DNA of 34,101 nt from Pseudomonadota bacterium. GTDB taxonomy: Bacteria > Pseudomonadota > Gammaproteobacteria > Halothiobacillales > Halothiobacillaceae. Of the stretch, positions 14,749 through 23,089 are shown piece after piece; position 1 is the stretch's first letter, and each line of letters begins with the position of its first letter. A model generated the notes under the pieces. That model was not told where the DNA came from. It saw only the letters and a list, made by a program, of their open reading frames with translations, and did no database searches. Location: contig JAJYPA010000033.1 of assembly GCA_021795795.1 (NCBI GenBank), positions 1 to 34,101 of the forward strand, in the 5' to 3' direction. Position numbers and translations under genes: made by a program.

Positions 14749-16792
14749 GCACTTCACGCCATGGAGCGCCGAATCTGATTCTCTGGGTGTGGAAGGATTG
14801 CTCATCCCGTCCACCATGGGCCACGGCCTCGCCAACATAGAGGAAGGCATGGTCATGGCTGGATATAAGCCCCATGAGATTCAATATATCCGTGAGTACG
14901 CCGACATTTCTTCCTGTTCCGAGCAGGAAGCCGTGGTCAATCTGGGAATCGGCACACAGGACCGTATAGCCGCCGCCGTCGCGCTTTGGAAGGGGTGGGC
15001 ATGGCTACCCATGACGGCAGCCGCCATTCTCAACATCAAGAACCTGCGGCCTTATAGCATACCTCCGCAATTCGGCGAGCGTTCTCCCAGAACCGTGCCT
15101 CTGGCGTTGCGACAAAATCGTCTGCTTTATCTGACTGCGCACCATGACGATATGACCATGACGGGCATTCAGTCCCGCCTTTATGCCGTGAACGCTCAAA
15201 TCGCGCGCTTTGTCGACACTATCGCCAACATGCACATTGATCAGAAACATTTCGGAGAAATCCTGCGGGACGCTGGGGTACTGAGCGATACCGATATCGC
15301 CGTGTGCCTCGCGGAACAAAATCGCCTCAATGATCTCGGTGCGCGCCATCACATCGGGGAAATCATTCATCATCAGGGGCTAATTGCCGCGCCAGTGCTC
15401 ATTGCCGCCTTGAGGCGAACCGGGATCCCTTTGGAAGAACTTTCGCTACGGGAGGCGGAGTACGCCAACCACGAGGCACAGGAAGTTGCACTGGCGCTGA
15501 GTACCATTGGCACCGTGGAAATGCTGTATCGGCGGGAAATGCTGGATACCTGGTCCGGCTTTCAGAAAGCCTATCAAAGCGATCACGCCGACAAGTACGG
15601 AGCGATGATCGACACCCTGCTGACACACTGCGCCTATCACGGATATTCCGACATCCATTTCAGCCCACTTCCCAAGGCAGGCATGATCGAGGGACGGCTT
15701 GACGGCGTAAAAGGCTACATGGTGATGCTGCAGCGGGAAGATTATGAACGAAGCGTCGGCATCATACTCAACCGCCTGGGCAACGTCGATATACGGCGAC
15801 AGGCCGAAGGCCGTATACCGGAAAGCATTCTCCCACCAGAACTGAAAGGACGCTTCGAATTCCGGGTGCAATACATGCACGTCATTCAGGGAGGCGAAAC
15901 CACCGGTTCGCTGACCCTGCGCATCATGAATCTCATGAACGAGACGGCCGATGTCGAGACTCTCGGCTTCACCCAGGATGACTTGCGTTACATCCGGCGC
16001 ATGGCGCAGTCCGGGAAAGGCATGATTCTCGCCACCGGGGCCACGGGATCCGGTAAGACCACCACCATGTACGCCCTGATGCGCTTGCTGGACGCCATAC
16101 AGACTTCCGTTCAAACCGTGGAAAATCCGGTGGAAATTCGGGTTGGCATGTGGCGGCAGCACCAGTTGCTACGCGATGGTCCTGAACATGAAGAGTGGGG
16201 CGGTTGGAACAAGGGCCTCCTGCGCAACGACCCCGACGTGGTGCTCCAGGGCGAAGTCCGAAACGCGGATCTTATGCTTCAAGTTGCCGACATGGCGAAC
16301 ACCGGGCATCTGGTATTCGCCACCTATCATGCCTCCGATGCGCCGCTGGCGGTGGGCCGACTGCGGGAAATGCGCACCTCCAACGGGGAGGCGCTGGATA
16401 TGGACATGATCTCCAGTCTCATGCACTGCATCATCGCCCAAAGCCTGGCGCGGCGTTTATGCCCACATTGTTGCGTTGCCGATGACCGCGAAGAAACCGC
16501 CAATCTGCTGAAAATGTTACCAGAAGGAAAACAGACAGGAATGACCCCCATGCGGGCCGGTGAAGGCGGGTGCACCAGATGCTACGGCACAGGGTACCGT
16601 GGCCGTTTCCTGGTATATGAAATACTGAAATTCAACCGCGAGTTACGTCAGCGCATCGTGGAGAAACAGTCTCTGGCGCAAATCGCTTCCACCATCCCGT
16701 TTGAAGATCGAATAACCGGACGACTGCTGCAATGCATCGCCAGTGGCAAAACCAGCCTGGAAGAGGCATATCGCTTGGTGGAGGAGTTCTGA
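14732..16792 (+). CDS. pilQ: PilQ/GspE-type pilus assembly ATPase
   Basis: The protein has 686 residues. It hydrolyses ATP at the inner membrane to add pilin subunits. An N-terminal region of roughly 280 residues has two GspE-N-like repeats (LGIGTQDRIAAAVALWKGWAWLP; HFGEILRDAGVLSDTDIAVCLAEQ). The NTPase domain has Walker A GATGSGKTT at 436-444 (K442), an Asp box around TVENPVEIRV, Walker B LRNDPDVVLQGEVRN and the His box GHLVFATYHASDAP. A zinc site follows with CPHC and, about 37 residues later, CTRC, as in assembly (extension) ATPases and unlike retraction ATPases. Walker B ends in EVRN where EIRD is usual, a modest deviation. It overlaps pilR by one base. Confidence 0.92.
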   Translation: MASLLEHFTPWSAESDSLGVEGLLIPSTMGHGLANIEEGMVMAGYKPHEIQYIREYADISSCSEQEAVVNLGIGTQDRIAAAVALWKGWAWLPMTAAAILNIKNLRPYSIPPQFGERSPRTVPLALRQNRLLYLTAHHDDMTMTGIQSRLYAVNAQIARFVDTIANMHIDQKHFGEILRDAGVLSDTDIAVCLAEQNRLNDLGARHHIGEIIHHQGLIAAPVLIAALRRTGIPLEELSLREAEYANHEAQEVALALSTIGTVEMLYRREMLDTWSGFQKAYQSDHADKYGAMIDTLLTHCAYHGYSDIHFSPLPKAGMIEGRLDGVKGYMVMLQREDYERSVGIILNRLGNVDIRRQAEGRIPESILPPELKGRFEFRVQYMHVIQGGETTGSLTLRIMNLMNETADVETLGFTQDDLRYIRRMAQSGKGMILATGATGSGKTTTMYALMRLLDAIQTSVQTVENPVEIRVGMWRQHQLLRDGPEHEEWGGWNKGLLRNDPDVVLQGEVRNADLMLQVADMANTGHLVFATYHASDAPLAVGRLREMRTSNGEALDMDMISSLMHCIIAQSLARRLCPHCCVADDREETANLLKMLPEGKQTGMTPMRAGEGGCTRCYGTGYRGRFLVYEILKFNRELRQRIVEKQSLAQIASTIPFEDRITGRLLQCIASGKTSLEEAYRLVEEF

Positions 16793-17997
16793 TGCGCAAA
16801 GCCTATAATTACATTGCCAAAACGTCAGGCGGAATGACCGAAGAAGGGATTCTCGTCGCGCAAAGCGAGGACGACGTGATCTCCAGACTGCGTAATCGCG
16901 GATTGCGTGCCCTATCGGTGGAAGTCAACCCCATGGACAGTCTCAACCTGCTGAGCGCCAGCAATTTCGACCCTGGTGGTTTAGCCTCCTATTATATGGG
17001 GTTGGGCCTACGACTCAAAAATGGCATGGACCCGACCATCGCGGTATCCGACATGAAAGACCAACCTCGTAATTTTCGGCTTAGAATCGCCGCACAGGAA
17101 CTGGAAAGCCTGCTCAGAACGGGTATGAAATTAGGTGCGGCCATGAGCGCCGCTGGTTTCCCTGAGCGTGACTGCGCCGTCATACAGGCTATGGAACAGG
17201 GCGCCAAGACCGCCCAAGGCCTCGAGAACATCAGCAAGGACTACCATCGCACCGCTGAAATTCAGCGGAAGATCAAAGGCATGATGCTCGAACCCATGTT
17301 TATCTCGTTAGTTGGCGCCGTCGGCATATGGGTTACCATCGTTTTCGGCGTTCCCATTTATCAAAGCGCATTCGCCAAAATGTCCGCTAACGCAGCCGCC
17401 AAAGAACCTGCCTACGTCAAAATATTCTATGGATTCGCGGACTTCTTCGACAAAGCGGTCATAATGAATAGTGTGCTCTACGTCCTTACCATTCTGGGCG
17501 TCATCATTTTCCTGCGTTCGAAACTATTCCGGCGCTTACTGGATAACATCAGCACACTGCGCCGATTTTCGGAGATGGTCGACAATGCAGCGCTCTGGGG
17601 CGGGTTCCGCCTGCTCATAGAAACCAGTATGGACCCGGAACAAATCCCGTTCATGATGGCAAAAAGCGCACACCGCCCTGACAGTCGTGAAGCTTTTGAA
17701 AATCTCGGCAATATGGTGCGTCGCGGCGTGCGGTTCTCACCAGCCATCAAGCAGTCCGGGTTTCCTGATTATATCTCCAGAGAGGCCGCGTCGGCCATGT
17801 CGGCACCTGGTATCGAAGCCCAGGTTCAGGCGCTGGACATGATGCGTGACATTCTTGCATTGCGGGTATCCGAACTAACGGAAAAAGTGGTCACGCTGTC
17901 ACGTATCATGACGGTGGCGGGTGCCGGAATGCTGGTGTTGGCGATCGCCATGCTGACATTCATGCCCATCCTGATTACGGAAATGTCCATGGTTTGA
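16792..17997 (+). CDS. pilR: PilR/GspF-type inner-membrane platform protein
   Basis: The protein has 401 residues. GspF/PilC-type platform proteins couple the ATPase to the growing pilus. There are two homologous cytoplasmic T2SSF domains. The first, at about 60-175, includes YYMGLGLRLKNGMDPTIAVSDM and GAAMSAAGFPERDCAVIQAMEQG. The second, at about 265-380, includes FRLLIETSMDPEQIPFMMAK and FSPAIKQSGFPDYISREAA. Membrane helices lie at roughly 180-202 (MFISLVGAVGIWVTIVFGVP), 224-245 (NSVLYVLTILGVIIFL) and 392-415 (VAGAGMLVLAIAMLTFMPI). The start ATG overlaps the pilQ stop (TGATG). It is the last gene of the tightly overlapping pilN-pilR unit; the next gene starts 127 bp later. Confidence 0.88.
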   Translation: MRKAYNYIAKTSGGMTEEGILVAQSEDDVISRLRNRGLRALSVEVNPMDSLNLLSASNFDPGGLASYYMGLGLRLKNGMDPTIAVSDMKDQPRNFRLRIAAQELESLLRTGMKLGAAMSAAGFPERDCAVIQAMEQGAKTAQGLENISKDYHRTAEIQRKIKGMMLEPMFISLVGAVGIWVTIVFGVPIYQSAFAKMSANAAAKEPAYVKIFYGFADFFDKAVIMNSVLYVLTILGVIIFLRSKLFRRLLDNISTLRRFSEMVDNAALWGGFRLLIETSMDPEQIPFMMAKSAHRPDSREAFENLGNMVRRGVRFSPAIKQSGFPDYISREAASAMSAPGIEAQVQALDMMRDILALRVSELTEKVVTLSRIMTVAGAGMLVLAIAMLTFMPILITEMSMV

Positions 17998-18124
17998 ACA
18001 AACACAAAACCGCCAGATGTGGCTTGTTAGAAACAGAAAATTGCCGTTGTTGCTGCAATACTGTATGGCTTCGGATCGTAGAATAATCTTCAAATAATGG
18101 GTCGCCAGCAAAACCGGGGTAAAT

Positions 18125-19663
18125 ATGTCAACAAAACTTAAAACCGCTTTCCAGCCAAATCGGAACACATTATCCCGCGCCATCCGCATGGCCTGCGTGG
18201 CAGCAGCCGTGATTGCGGCACCATACGCCCAGGCTGGCCTCATCACGCAAAATAACGTGCAGGCATTGCTGGTCACAGAATCCGTCGCCAACAATGCACA
18301 ACAAACCACCTCGACCGTCGGCCCTCTGACCAATGCCGGCGGTTATCAGGGACAGAGCGTCACCGGCGCTGGGGGAAACAACAGTAGTGCGCTCGGCGTT
18401 GTGCCAGCAAAGCCCACACTGAGCAGCACGGTCTACCAGAACAATGCCGACGCCGCCAATGCCGTCGCCGCCTATCTTAGCGGGTCAGGTGGCACAGGCA
18501 CCTGGCTGCAAACCATAGCCAACGCCATGTCTGGCGCCATGAAATCGTCTGGGTCTGCCAGCGGTGCGCAAATGGGGCTGTTCACCTTTGTGCAGAATGT
18601 TCAGATCGCCAACCCCACCAGTGGCACAGCCACCCAGGCTCAGGTGTACGCCTCCGTATTGGTGTATCCCAACGGGCAATACGAGTTTCTTGGCGCAAAC
18701 GTCAACAATAGCTCCATTTTTCTGCTCTACGCCAACTACCAGCAGGCCCAAGACGCCTATTACCTTCCGTCCGGATGGACGGTGCCCTATGCCGGAGATC
18801 TCCAGTGGGAACTGCTCGAAGTCACGGTGCAGGGCAATACCATTAACGGCAGCGTGGTTCCCGTCGGCGGCCAGCTCATGCATGTGATAAACGACAACGG
18901 CGCCTATGACGGCACCGTGACCATGGTTAATGGTAAGCAGCAGGTCAACTATGGACCGGCCGTACAAAACCTGATGACCAATCAGATCGACCCGCTAATG
19001 AAACAAAACAACGCCACCACAGGCATAGTGCTGTATGGCGAGCAGGTCAAGGTTCAGCGTAACAGCGCGGGGCAGCCGTTGACGGCGATCAATGTGACAA
19101 GCCGTACCCTGACATCCACCTGTGGAGGTCCTGGATCCCTGACCAGTAGTGGACAATATGGTTATCTGCTCACCGAACTGGATAATGAATATCTGGTGCA
19201 ATCAAACGGTTCCTACTCGCAGGCCAACCAGATCTCGCAAAACACAATATCGCCAAACGCATCGTTTAATGAATCAGCTAGCGTTGGTAACAATCCGCAA
19301 TATGCACAATACGTCAACGATCTGGCGTTCCCAATCGCTCCAGACGCAGGACAGTTGGTGAATTATACGAGCGGATCTCCATTGCCAGAAGGTGACTATG
19401 TGGGTATGGCACCATTACAGCAACAACAAAGCGGGCACTGGGTGTTGCCGGTTACCGCATTTGGCTATGCGTTTAATGGTCAGTACGGCATCACCAGCGG
19501 CGTGTCTTTTAATGGCGTATTCATGGGTGGGCCAACAGCCCAATCCGTTTCCCTTGGATATGGTTGGGGTCCGTTGTATTCTGGGTGGGGCAATGAACAG
19601 AACATAGATTACGACGAGGGACGGTCCGCCACCGCAAATATTCCGCTGGTCTGCCAGCCATAA
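18125..19663 (+). CDS. Secreted protein of unknown function in the pilus cluster
   Basis: The protein has 512 residues and lies between pilR and pilS. An extended signal peptide is present: a basic N-region (MSTKLKTAFQPNRNTLSRAIR), a core (MACVAAAVIAAPYAQA) and cleavage near residue 37. The mature protein is rich in Asn, Gln, Ser, Thr, Gly and Tyr, with repeated NN and QQ motifs, as seen in extracellular adhesins and structural proteins. It has very few cysteines, one in STCGGPGS and one four residues from the end (LVCQP), which could staple the C-terminus. The final third is Gly- and Tyr-rich (VSLGYGWGPLYSGWGNEQN). No catalytic motif, anchor or prepilin leader is visible. A pilus-associated adhesin or a periplasmic factor are both possible; I do not recognise the family. 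Confidence 0.75.
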   Translation: MSTKLKTAFQPNRNTLSRAIRMACVAAAVIAAPYAQAGLITQNNVQALLVTESVANNAQQTTSTVGPLTNAGGYQGQSVTGAGGNNSSALGVVPAKPTLSSTVYQNNADAANAVAAYLSGSGGTGTWLQTIANAMSGAMKSSGSASGAQMGLFTFVQNVQIANPTSGTATQAQVYASVLVYPNGQYEFLGANVNNSSIFLLYANYQQAQDAYYLPSGWTVPYAGDLQWELLEVTVQGNTINGSVVPVGGQLMHVINDNGAYDGTVTMVNGKQQVNYGPAVQNLMTNQIDPLMKQNNATTGIVLYGEQVKVQRNSAGQPLTAINVTSRTLTSTCGGPGSLTSSGQYGYLLTELDNEYLVQSNGSYSQANQISQNTISPNASFNESASVGNNPQYAQYVNDLAFPIAPDAGQLVNYTSGSPLPEGDYVGMAPLQQQQSGHWVLPVTAFGYAFNGQYGITSGVSFNGVFMGGPTAQSVSLGYGWGPLYSGWGNEQNIDYDEGRSATANIPLVCQP

Positions 19664-20328
19664 AGTTACGGATAGTGTCGAACTTTGCAACAATTATGGT
19701 TTCCACGCTTTTTGTTGCCATCATCCTCAGCCCATGGCTGTCGCTCTGGAGAGCGGGAATGACGAGGATTCCATTTGCCAGTAGTGCCCCTATTCCAGCC
19801 ACCCCATAGTGCAGGCCAAGAAACTGCCGCTTTATGGTTACAGGCGTTCAAAGAGCCGCACGCCGCGCAGGTTTGCGCGGTGTGTATAGGGTTCACCAGC
19901 GGTGGGCCGGTAATCCGGTAACCCCCTCCAAGCGTCACCTTTTCCGCGAAACTGGTCCCGGGACTCGCGGGAACCCAGACGTCCGTTGAGGATATGCGGC
20001 GTCACACCACCACCTACGACCGCGAGGACTTCGGTGTCACCGGAGACCAGAAACCGCGGGGTCACCGCATACTGCAACAGCGCTCCAGCACCGACCAGCC
20101 CGGCGCTATAGTCTTCCGTGTACCAGAAAGGCCCCTGCAGACTCCGGTTCAAGGATGCCAGCCCCGCAGGGGTAAGTCAGCCCCAGGAATTTCTACGTAG
20201 GCCAATTTCGCAAAAAATATGCCTTTATTGCCAAAAAACCTCCAGCGCTACCGGAATATCATAAGCCGGTGTCCTAGTCATGGACTCTGACCGATGGCAA
20301 TTATTAATCTCTGCGCGGAGTGCATTCA
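19664..20328. other. 665-bp gap before pilS; possible gene relic on minus strand
   Basis: No convincing intact gene is present. On the minus strand, 19838-20152 is open and reads YSAGLVGAGALLQYAVTPRF, then LVSGDTEVLAVVGGGVTP, which looks like strands of an outer-membrane beta-barrel. It has only a TTG as start and is stopped upstream by a TGA, so I take it as a relic or chance frame. Near 19742-19755, CGCTCT and AGAGCG form a short palindrome within DNA reading GAATGACGAGGATTCC, reminiscent of chromosomal dispersed repeats. ACCGG/CCGGT around a 12-base AT-rich loop lies about 60 bases before pilS and may belong to the pilS leader. In a compact operon this gap suggests a past insertion and decay. 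Confidence 0.4.
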
Positions 20329-20994
20329 ATGATTATCAAAAAACGGACGTTACCCGTCCTTCAGAAGTATCGTCTACCATTCCAGTCCGTAACCCACCCG
20401 GCACCTGAAAAGCATACCGAAAGTGGCTTCACCTTGCTTGAACTTATCGTCGTCATCGTCATCCTTGGCGTGTTGGCGGCCGTCGCACTCCCTTATTTCA
20501 CCACCAGTTCCGCCAAGGGCAAGGCGCTCTATCTTGGATTGGTGAGCGTAAGCCATGATGCCTCCCATTTCGGTGTGAGCCTGGGAACCTACCCTACTCA
20601 CTACGAGGCCATGATCAATAACACGTTCGGCGAAAGCGCAGCCAATAATACATCCGGGATTTCCCTGGCAAATACATGGAATGGCCCTTATGCCAAAACG
20701 GCGAACGTCAACGCCAGCGGCGACCTTGTCCTGAACCAGGTGGGTACGGGGGTGACCGTTACTTTCGCGCCCGTCACCCCGGGAGCGGACGGGTTGCCTT
20801 CTGGATTGCCTTATCAGTATGCCGCCGTTGCAAACAATGTGCCTCCCGCTATCGCCAATGCGGCCGTAAACCTCTGTAATGGTCAGTCCAACAACACGAC
20901 TGCGGCATCCGGCGGGTCCTGCACACTGAAGTCCAACGGTGCTACCGACAGCGTGTATTACGTGTTCGCACAAAACCAGTACGGGCCTTATTAG
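20329..20994 (+). CDS. pilS: Major prepilin, PilS/PilA-like
   Basis: The precursor has 221 residues. Type IV prepilins are cleaved by a prepilin peptidase and polymerised by their hydrophobic N-terminal helix. The leader is long (33 residues, as in type IVb pilins) and ends in TESG; cleavage before F gives FTLLELIVVIVILGVLAAVA with the conserved Glu at +5. The C-terminal domain has a cysteine pair (VNLCNG and GGSCTLK), typical of the pilin D-loop, and ends VYYVFAQNQYGPY. I prefer the ATG at 20329 over the GTG at 20320 because GGAG (20316-20319) is correctly spaced for it. No prepilin peptidase is visible in the window. The stop codon (20992-20994) coincides with the start of the omega-RNA-like element. 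Confidence 0.88.
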   Translation: MIIKKRTLPVLQKYRLPFQSVTHPAPEKHTESGFTLLELIVVIVILGVLAAVALPYFTTSSAKGKALYLGLVSVSHDASHFGVSLGTYPTHYEAMINNTFGESAANNTSGISLANTWNGPYAKTANVNASGDLVLNQVGTGVTVTFAPVTPGADGLPSGLPYQYAAVANNVPPAIANAAVNLCNGQSNNTTAASGGSCTLKSNGATDSVYYVFAQNQYGPY

Positions 20995-21281
20995 TCAATC
21001 ACTCCGGGCTGCCCGGAGCTTGAGTGGTACGCAGGCTTGGTTGACCAGGGAGCCGAGTAACGCCGTGAGGCGTTGGCAGACGTTTGCAGCAGGTCGTTCA
21101 GACGCACCGGCGAATGCTTCCTCAGTTCGCCGCTCTGCAAGGCCGGGATCATGCTGGGCAAAGGTAAAGGCCCGAAGGTTTCCGCCGCGTGCGTAAAAAC
21201 ACGGAGCCGGTTGCAAACCATCCCGAGGGGATACAGGCGGTAGCCTGAGTCACAAGCGTCCGTAAGGACACAGGAGAGAAA
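20994..21281 (+). ncRNA. Probable omega-RNA scaffold of IscB
   Basis: This 288-bp region between the pilS stop and iscB lacks a coding frame but is full of short hairpins, as expected for the OMEGA RNA found directly upstream of iscB genes. GTCAA (20994-20998) can pair with TTGAC (21041-21045), enclosing the stem CTCCGGGC/GCCCGGAG (21002-21009 with 21011-21018). AACGCC-GTGA-GGCGTT follows at 21059-21074. ATCCC/GGGAT lies near 21220-21232, and GTCC-GTAA-GGAC at 21258-21269 just before the iscB ribosome-binding site. Two hairpins have GNRA-type loops (GTGA, GTAA). In this family the guide is the roughly 16 bases 5' of the scaffold, here AGTACGGGCCTTATTA (20978-20993), the end of pilS. The boundaries are inferred. 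Confidence 0.75.
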
Positions 21282-22445
21282 ATGGCCGTATTTGTGCTGG
21301 ATAAAAGAGGAAAACCGCTGATGCCGTGCTCGGAGAAACGGGCACGGTTGATGCTGGAGCGCGGGCGCGCCCGCGTCCACCGGATGATGCCGTTTACGAT
21401 TCGGCTGGTGGATCGGTTGCAGGCGGATTCTGCGTTGCAGCCGCTGCGGTTGAAACTGGATCCGGGCAGCAAGACCACGGGGCTCGCCCTGGTGCGGGAG
21501 CAAGAAACTGTGGATTCCACCACCGGCGAAATCATTCGCACACTCAACATCCTCATGTTGCTGGAGCTGAAGCATCGTGGCCATACAATCCGCGATTCGA
21601 TGACTCAGCGCGGCGCGTTCCGGCGGCGTCGCCGCGGGAAATTGCGGCACCGCCCCGCGCGATTCAATAACCGCACGAAGCCAGAAGGTTGGCTGGCCCC
21701 GTCCCTGCAACACAGGGTTGATACGGTACTAGCATGGGTGAACAAGCTCATTCGTCTGGCGCCGATTACGGCGCTGTCGCAGGAACTGGTGCGGTTCGAC
21801 ATGCAGGCCATGCAAAATCCCGAAATCGTCGGTACCGAGTACCAGCAGGGGACTTTGCAAGGATACGAAGTCCGGGAATATTTACTGGAAAAATGGGGCC
21901 GGGAATGTGCCTATTGCGGGGCGGAACAGTCGCCGCTCGAAATCGATCACATTCACCCCCGCTCCAAAGGCGGCAGTGACCGCGTGAGCAATCTCGCCAT
22001 CGCCTGTCATGACTGCAACCAGGCGAAGGGCAACATGCCTCTGACTGAATTTCTGGCGAAGCATCCAGAATGGGTCCGTAAAATACTGGCCCAGGCCAAA
22101 GCGCCGTTACGCGATGCGGCGGCGGTGAACAGCACACGCCGGGCATTATTGACGAAACACGGATTTCCGCGCGGGTACCTGACCCGAAGCAAAAGCGTCT
22201 TCGGATTCCAGACTGGCGACATGGTGAAGGCTATCGTCACTACCGGCAGGAAAGCGGGTACTTACCTGGGCCGAGTCGCCATTCGCGCCAGCGGCAGTTT
22301 CAATATTCAGACCGGAAACGGGCTTGTACAGCACATCCACCACCGCTTTTGTAAGTTGGTTCAGCGCGGTGATGGATACGGATACCACTGGTCGTTTCTC
22401 CACCCCGCGCTGAACCACGGGGTTGCCGAAGCTGGGAGAAACTGA
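21282..22445 (+). CDS. iscB: IscB RNA-guided nuclease homolog lacking RuvC-III
   Basis: The protein has 387 residues and belongs to the IscB family, ancestors of Cas9 that use an omega-RNA to find and cut DNA. Order of domains: PLMP motif (KPLMPCSEKRARLML, 11-25); RuvC-I with D60 (LKLDPGSKTTGLAL); Arg-rich bridge helix (GAFRRRRRGKLRHR, 111-124); RuvC-II with E168 (SQELVRFD); HNH at 209-250 with zinc cysteines C209, C212, C242, C245 and catalytic-type D222-H223; then the C-terminal TAM-recognition region (HGFPRGYL, GFQTGDMV, RASGSFNIQTGNG). Between DAAAVNSTRRALL (278-290) and HGFPRGYL family members usually carry about 60-65 residues including the RuvC-III HxxDA motif; here they are absent in frame. 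The RuvC site is therefore probably inactive, leaving at most HNH nicking. The start has AGGAGAG upstream. No transposase gene accompanies it. Confidence 0.9.
   Translation: MAVFVLDKRGKPLMPCSEKRARLMLERGRARVHRMMPFTIRLVDRLQADSALQPLRLKLDPGSKTTGLALVREQETVDSTTGEIIRTLNILMLLELKHRGHTIRDSMTQRGAFRRRRRGKLRHRPARFNNRTKPEGWLAPSLQHRVDTVLAWVNKLIRLAPITALSQELVRFDMQAMQNPEIVGTEYQQGTLQGYEVREYLLEKWGRECAYCGAEQSPLEIDHIHPRSKGGSDRVSNLAIACHDCNQAKGNMPLTEFLAKHPEWVRKILAQAKAPLRDAAAVNSTRRALLTKHGFPRGYLTRSKSVFGFQTGDMVKAIVTTGRKAGTYLGRVAIRASGSFNIQTGNGLVQHIHHRFCKLVQRGDGYGYHWSFLHPALNHGVAEAGRN
22395..22441 (+). promoter_or_regulatory. Hairpin at the iscB end covering the next ribosome-binding site
   Basis: TTTCTCC (22395-22401) pairs with GGAGAAA (22435-22441), and CCCCG (22403-22407) with CGGGG (22418-22422), with a bulged side between. 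The right arm contains the GGGAG that serves as ribosome-binding site for the prepilin starting at 22445. Ribosomes finishing iscB would melt it, so prepilin synthesis may depend on iscB translation. It could also be the right-end hairpin of the original IscB element. Confidence 0.55.
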
Positions 22446-23089
22446 TGCCCTTCCACGGAAAAACAAGACATCGTCCAACCGCTAACAAGTCTAGATCTCG
22501 GTCACACGACAAAAGACTTGGCGGATGCGGCAACCAGATCGGCTTCACCTTGACAGAGCTTGTTGTGGTCATTGTGATCGCTGTGACCTTGATTTCCGTG
22601 GCCTTATTCGTAATCAATCTGGCCCCATCCCGTGGCCGCGCGCTCTACCATGAGATCATGGGTACCGTACAAGCCGCCCAATATTTTGCTCATAACACCG
22701 GGTGCTACCCAGCCGACATGGCCATACTTATCAATCCGGGCCAAACCAGCGGCGGGACCGGTCTCAACGGATGCCAGGCCGATCTCTCGCACTGGCACGG
22801 TCCTTACCTGCAGGGGGCGCTCACCAGTGGGCTGAACGTGGCGCTGGGTGATGATGTTACCGGCGAACAAGGAGGCACATTGTCCATCCAGACCGGAACC
22901 TGGCTTTCCGGGACGGCGGCGATGTCTGGACGGGGCAGCACCGAAATCGCACTACTGGCCGGGCCAATGACGCCGCAGGTGCAGGCGGCGTTCTGCCGAC
23001 GCTGTGGTGGTTGCTCGCCGGCATCCATCCAGTCCACCTGTTTTACCATGGGCACCAATGAGGTGGGATATGTCTTCGCGACCCAGTAA
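22445..23089 (+). CDS. Second prepilin
   Basis: The precursor has 214 residues. The leader is 33 residues, the same length as in pilS, strongly basic (RHRPTANKSRSRSHDKR), and ends in NQIG; cleavage gives FTLTELVVVIVIAVTLISVA with Glu at +5. The mature part has at least six cysteines, four in the cluster FCRRCGGCSPASIQSTC close to the C-terminus, unlike pilS. It also contains aromatic/glycine motifs (HWHGPYLQG, comparable with TWNGPYAKT in pilS) and ends GYVFATQ, comparable with YYVFAQ. The two are distant paralogs. The ATG overlaps the iscB stop (ATGA) and has GGGAG upstream. It overlaps the next gene by 20 bp. It is probably a minor pilin or an alternative major pilin. Confidence 0.82.
   Translation: MPFHGKTRHRPTANKSRSRSHDKRLGGCGNQIGFTLTELVVVIVIAVTLISVALFVINLAPSRGRALYHEIMGTVQAAQYFAHNTGCYPADMAILINPGQTSGGTGLNGCQADLSHWHGPYLQGALTSGLNVALGDDVTGEQGGTLSIQTGTWLSGTAAMSGRGSTEIALLAGPMTPQVQAAFCRRCGGCSPASIQSTCFTMGTNEVGYVFATQ

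Noticed and set aside
15446..16162. 238-codon minus-strand frame within pilQ
   Set aside because: It covers the conserved ATPase motifs on the other strand, so conservation of pilQ explains it.
18125..19663. Assignment of the secreted protein as a prepilin peptidase or TraN-like adhesin
   Set aside because: No membrane helices or aspartate protease motif for a peptidase, and too few cysteines for TraN.
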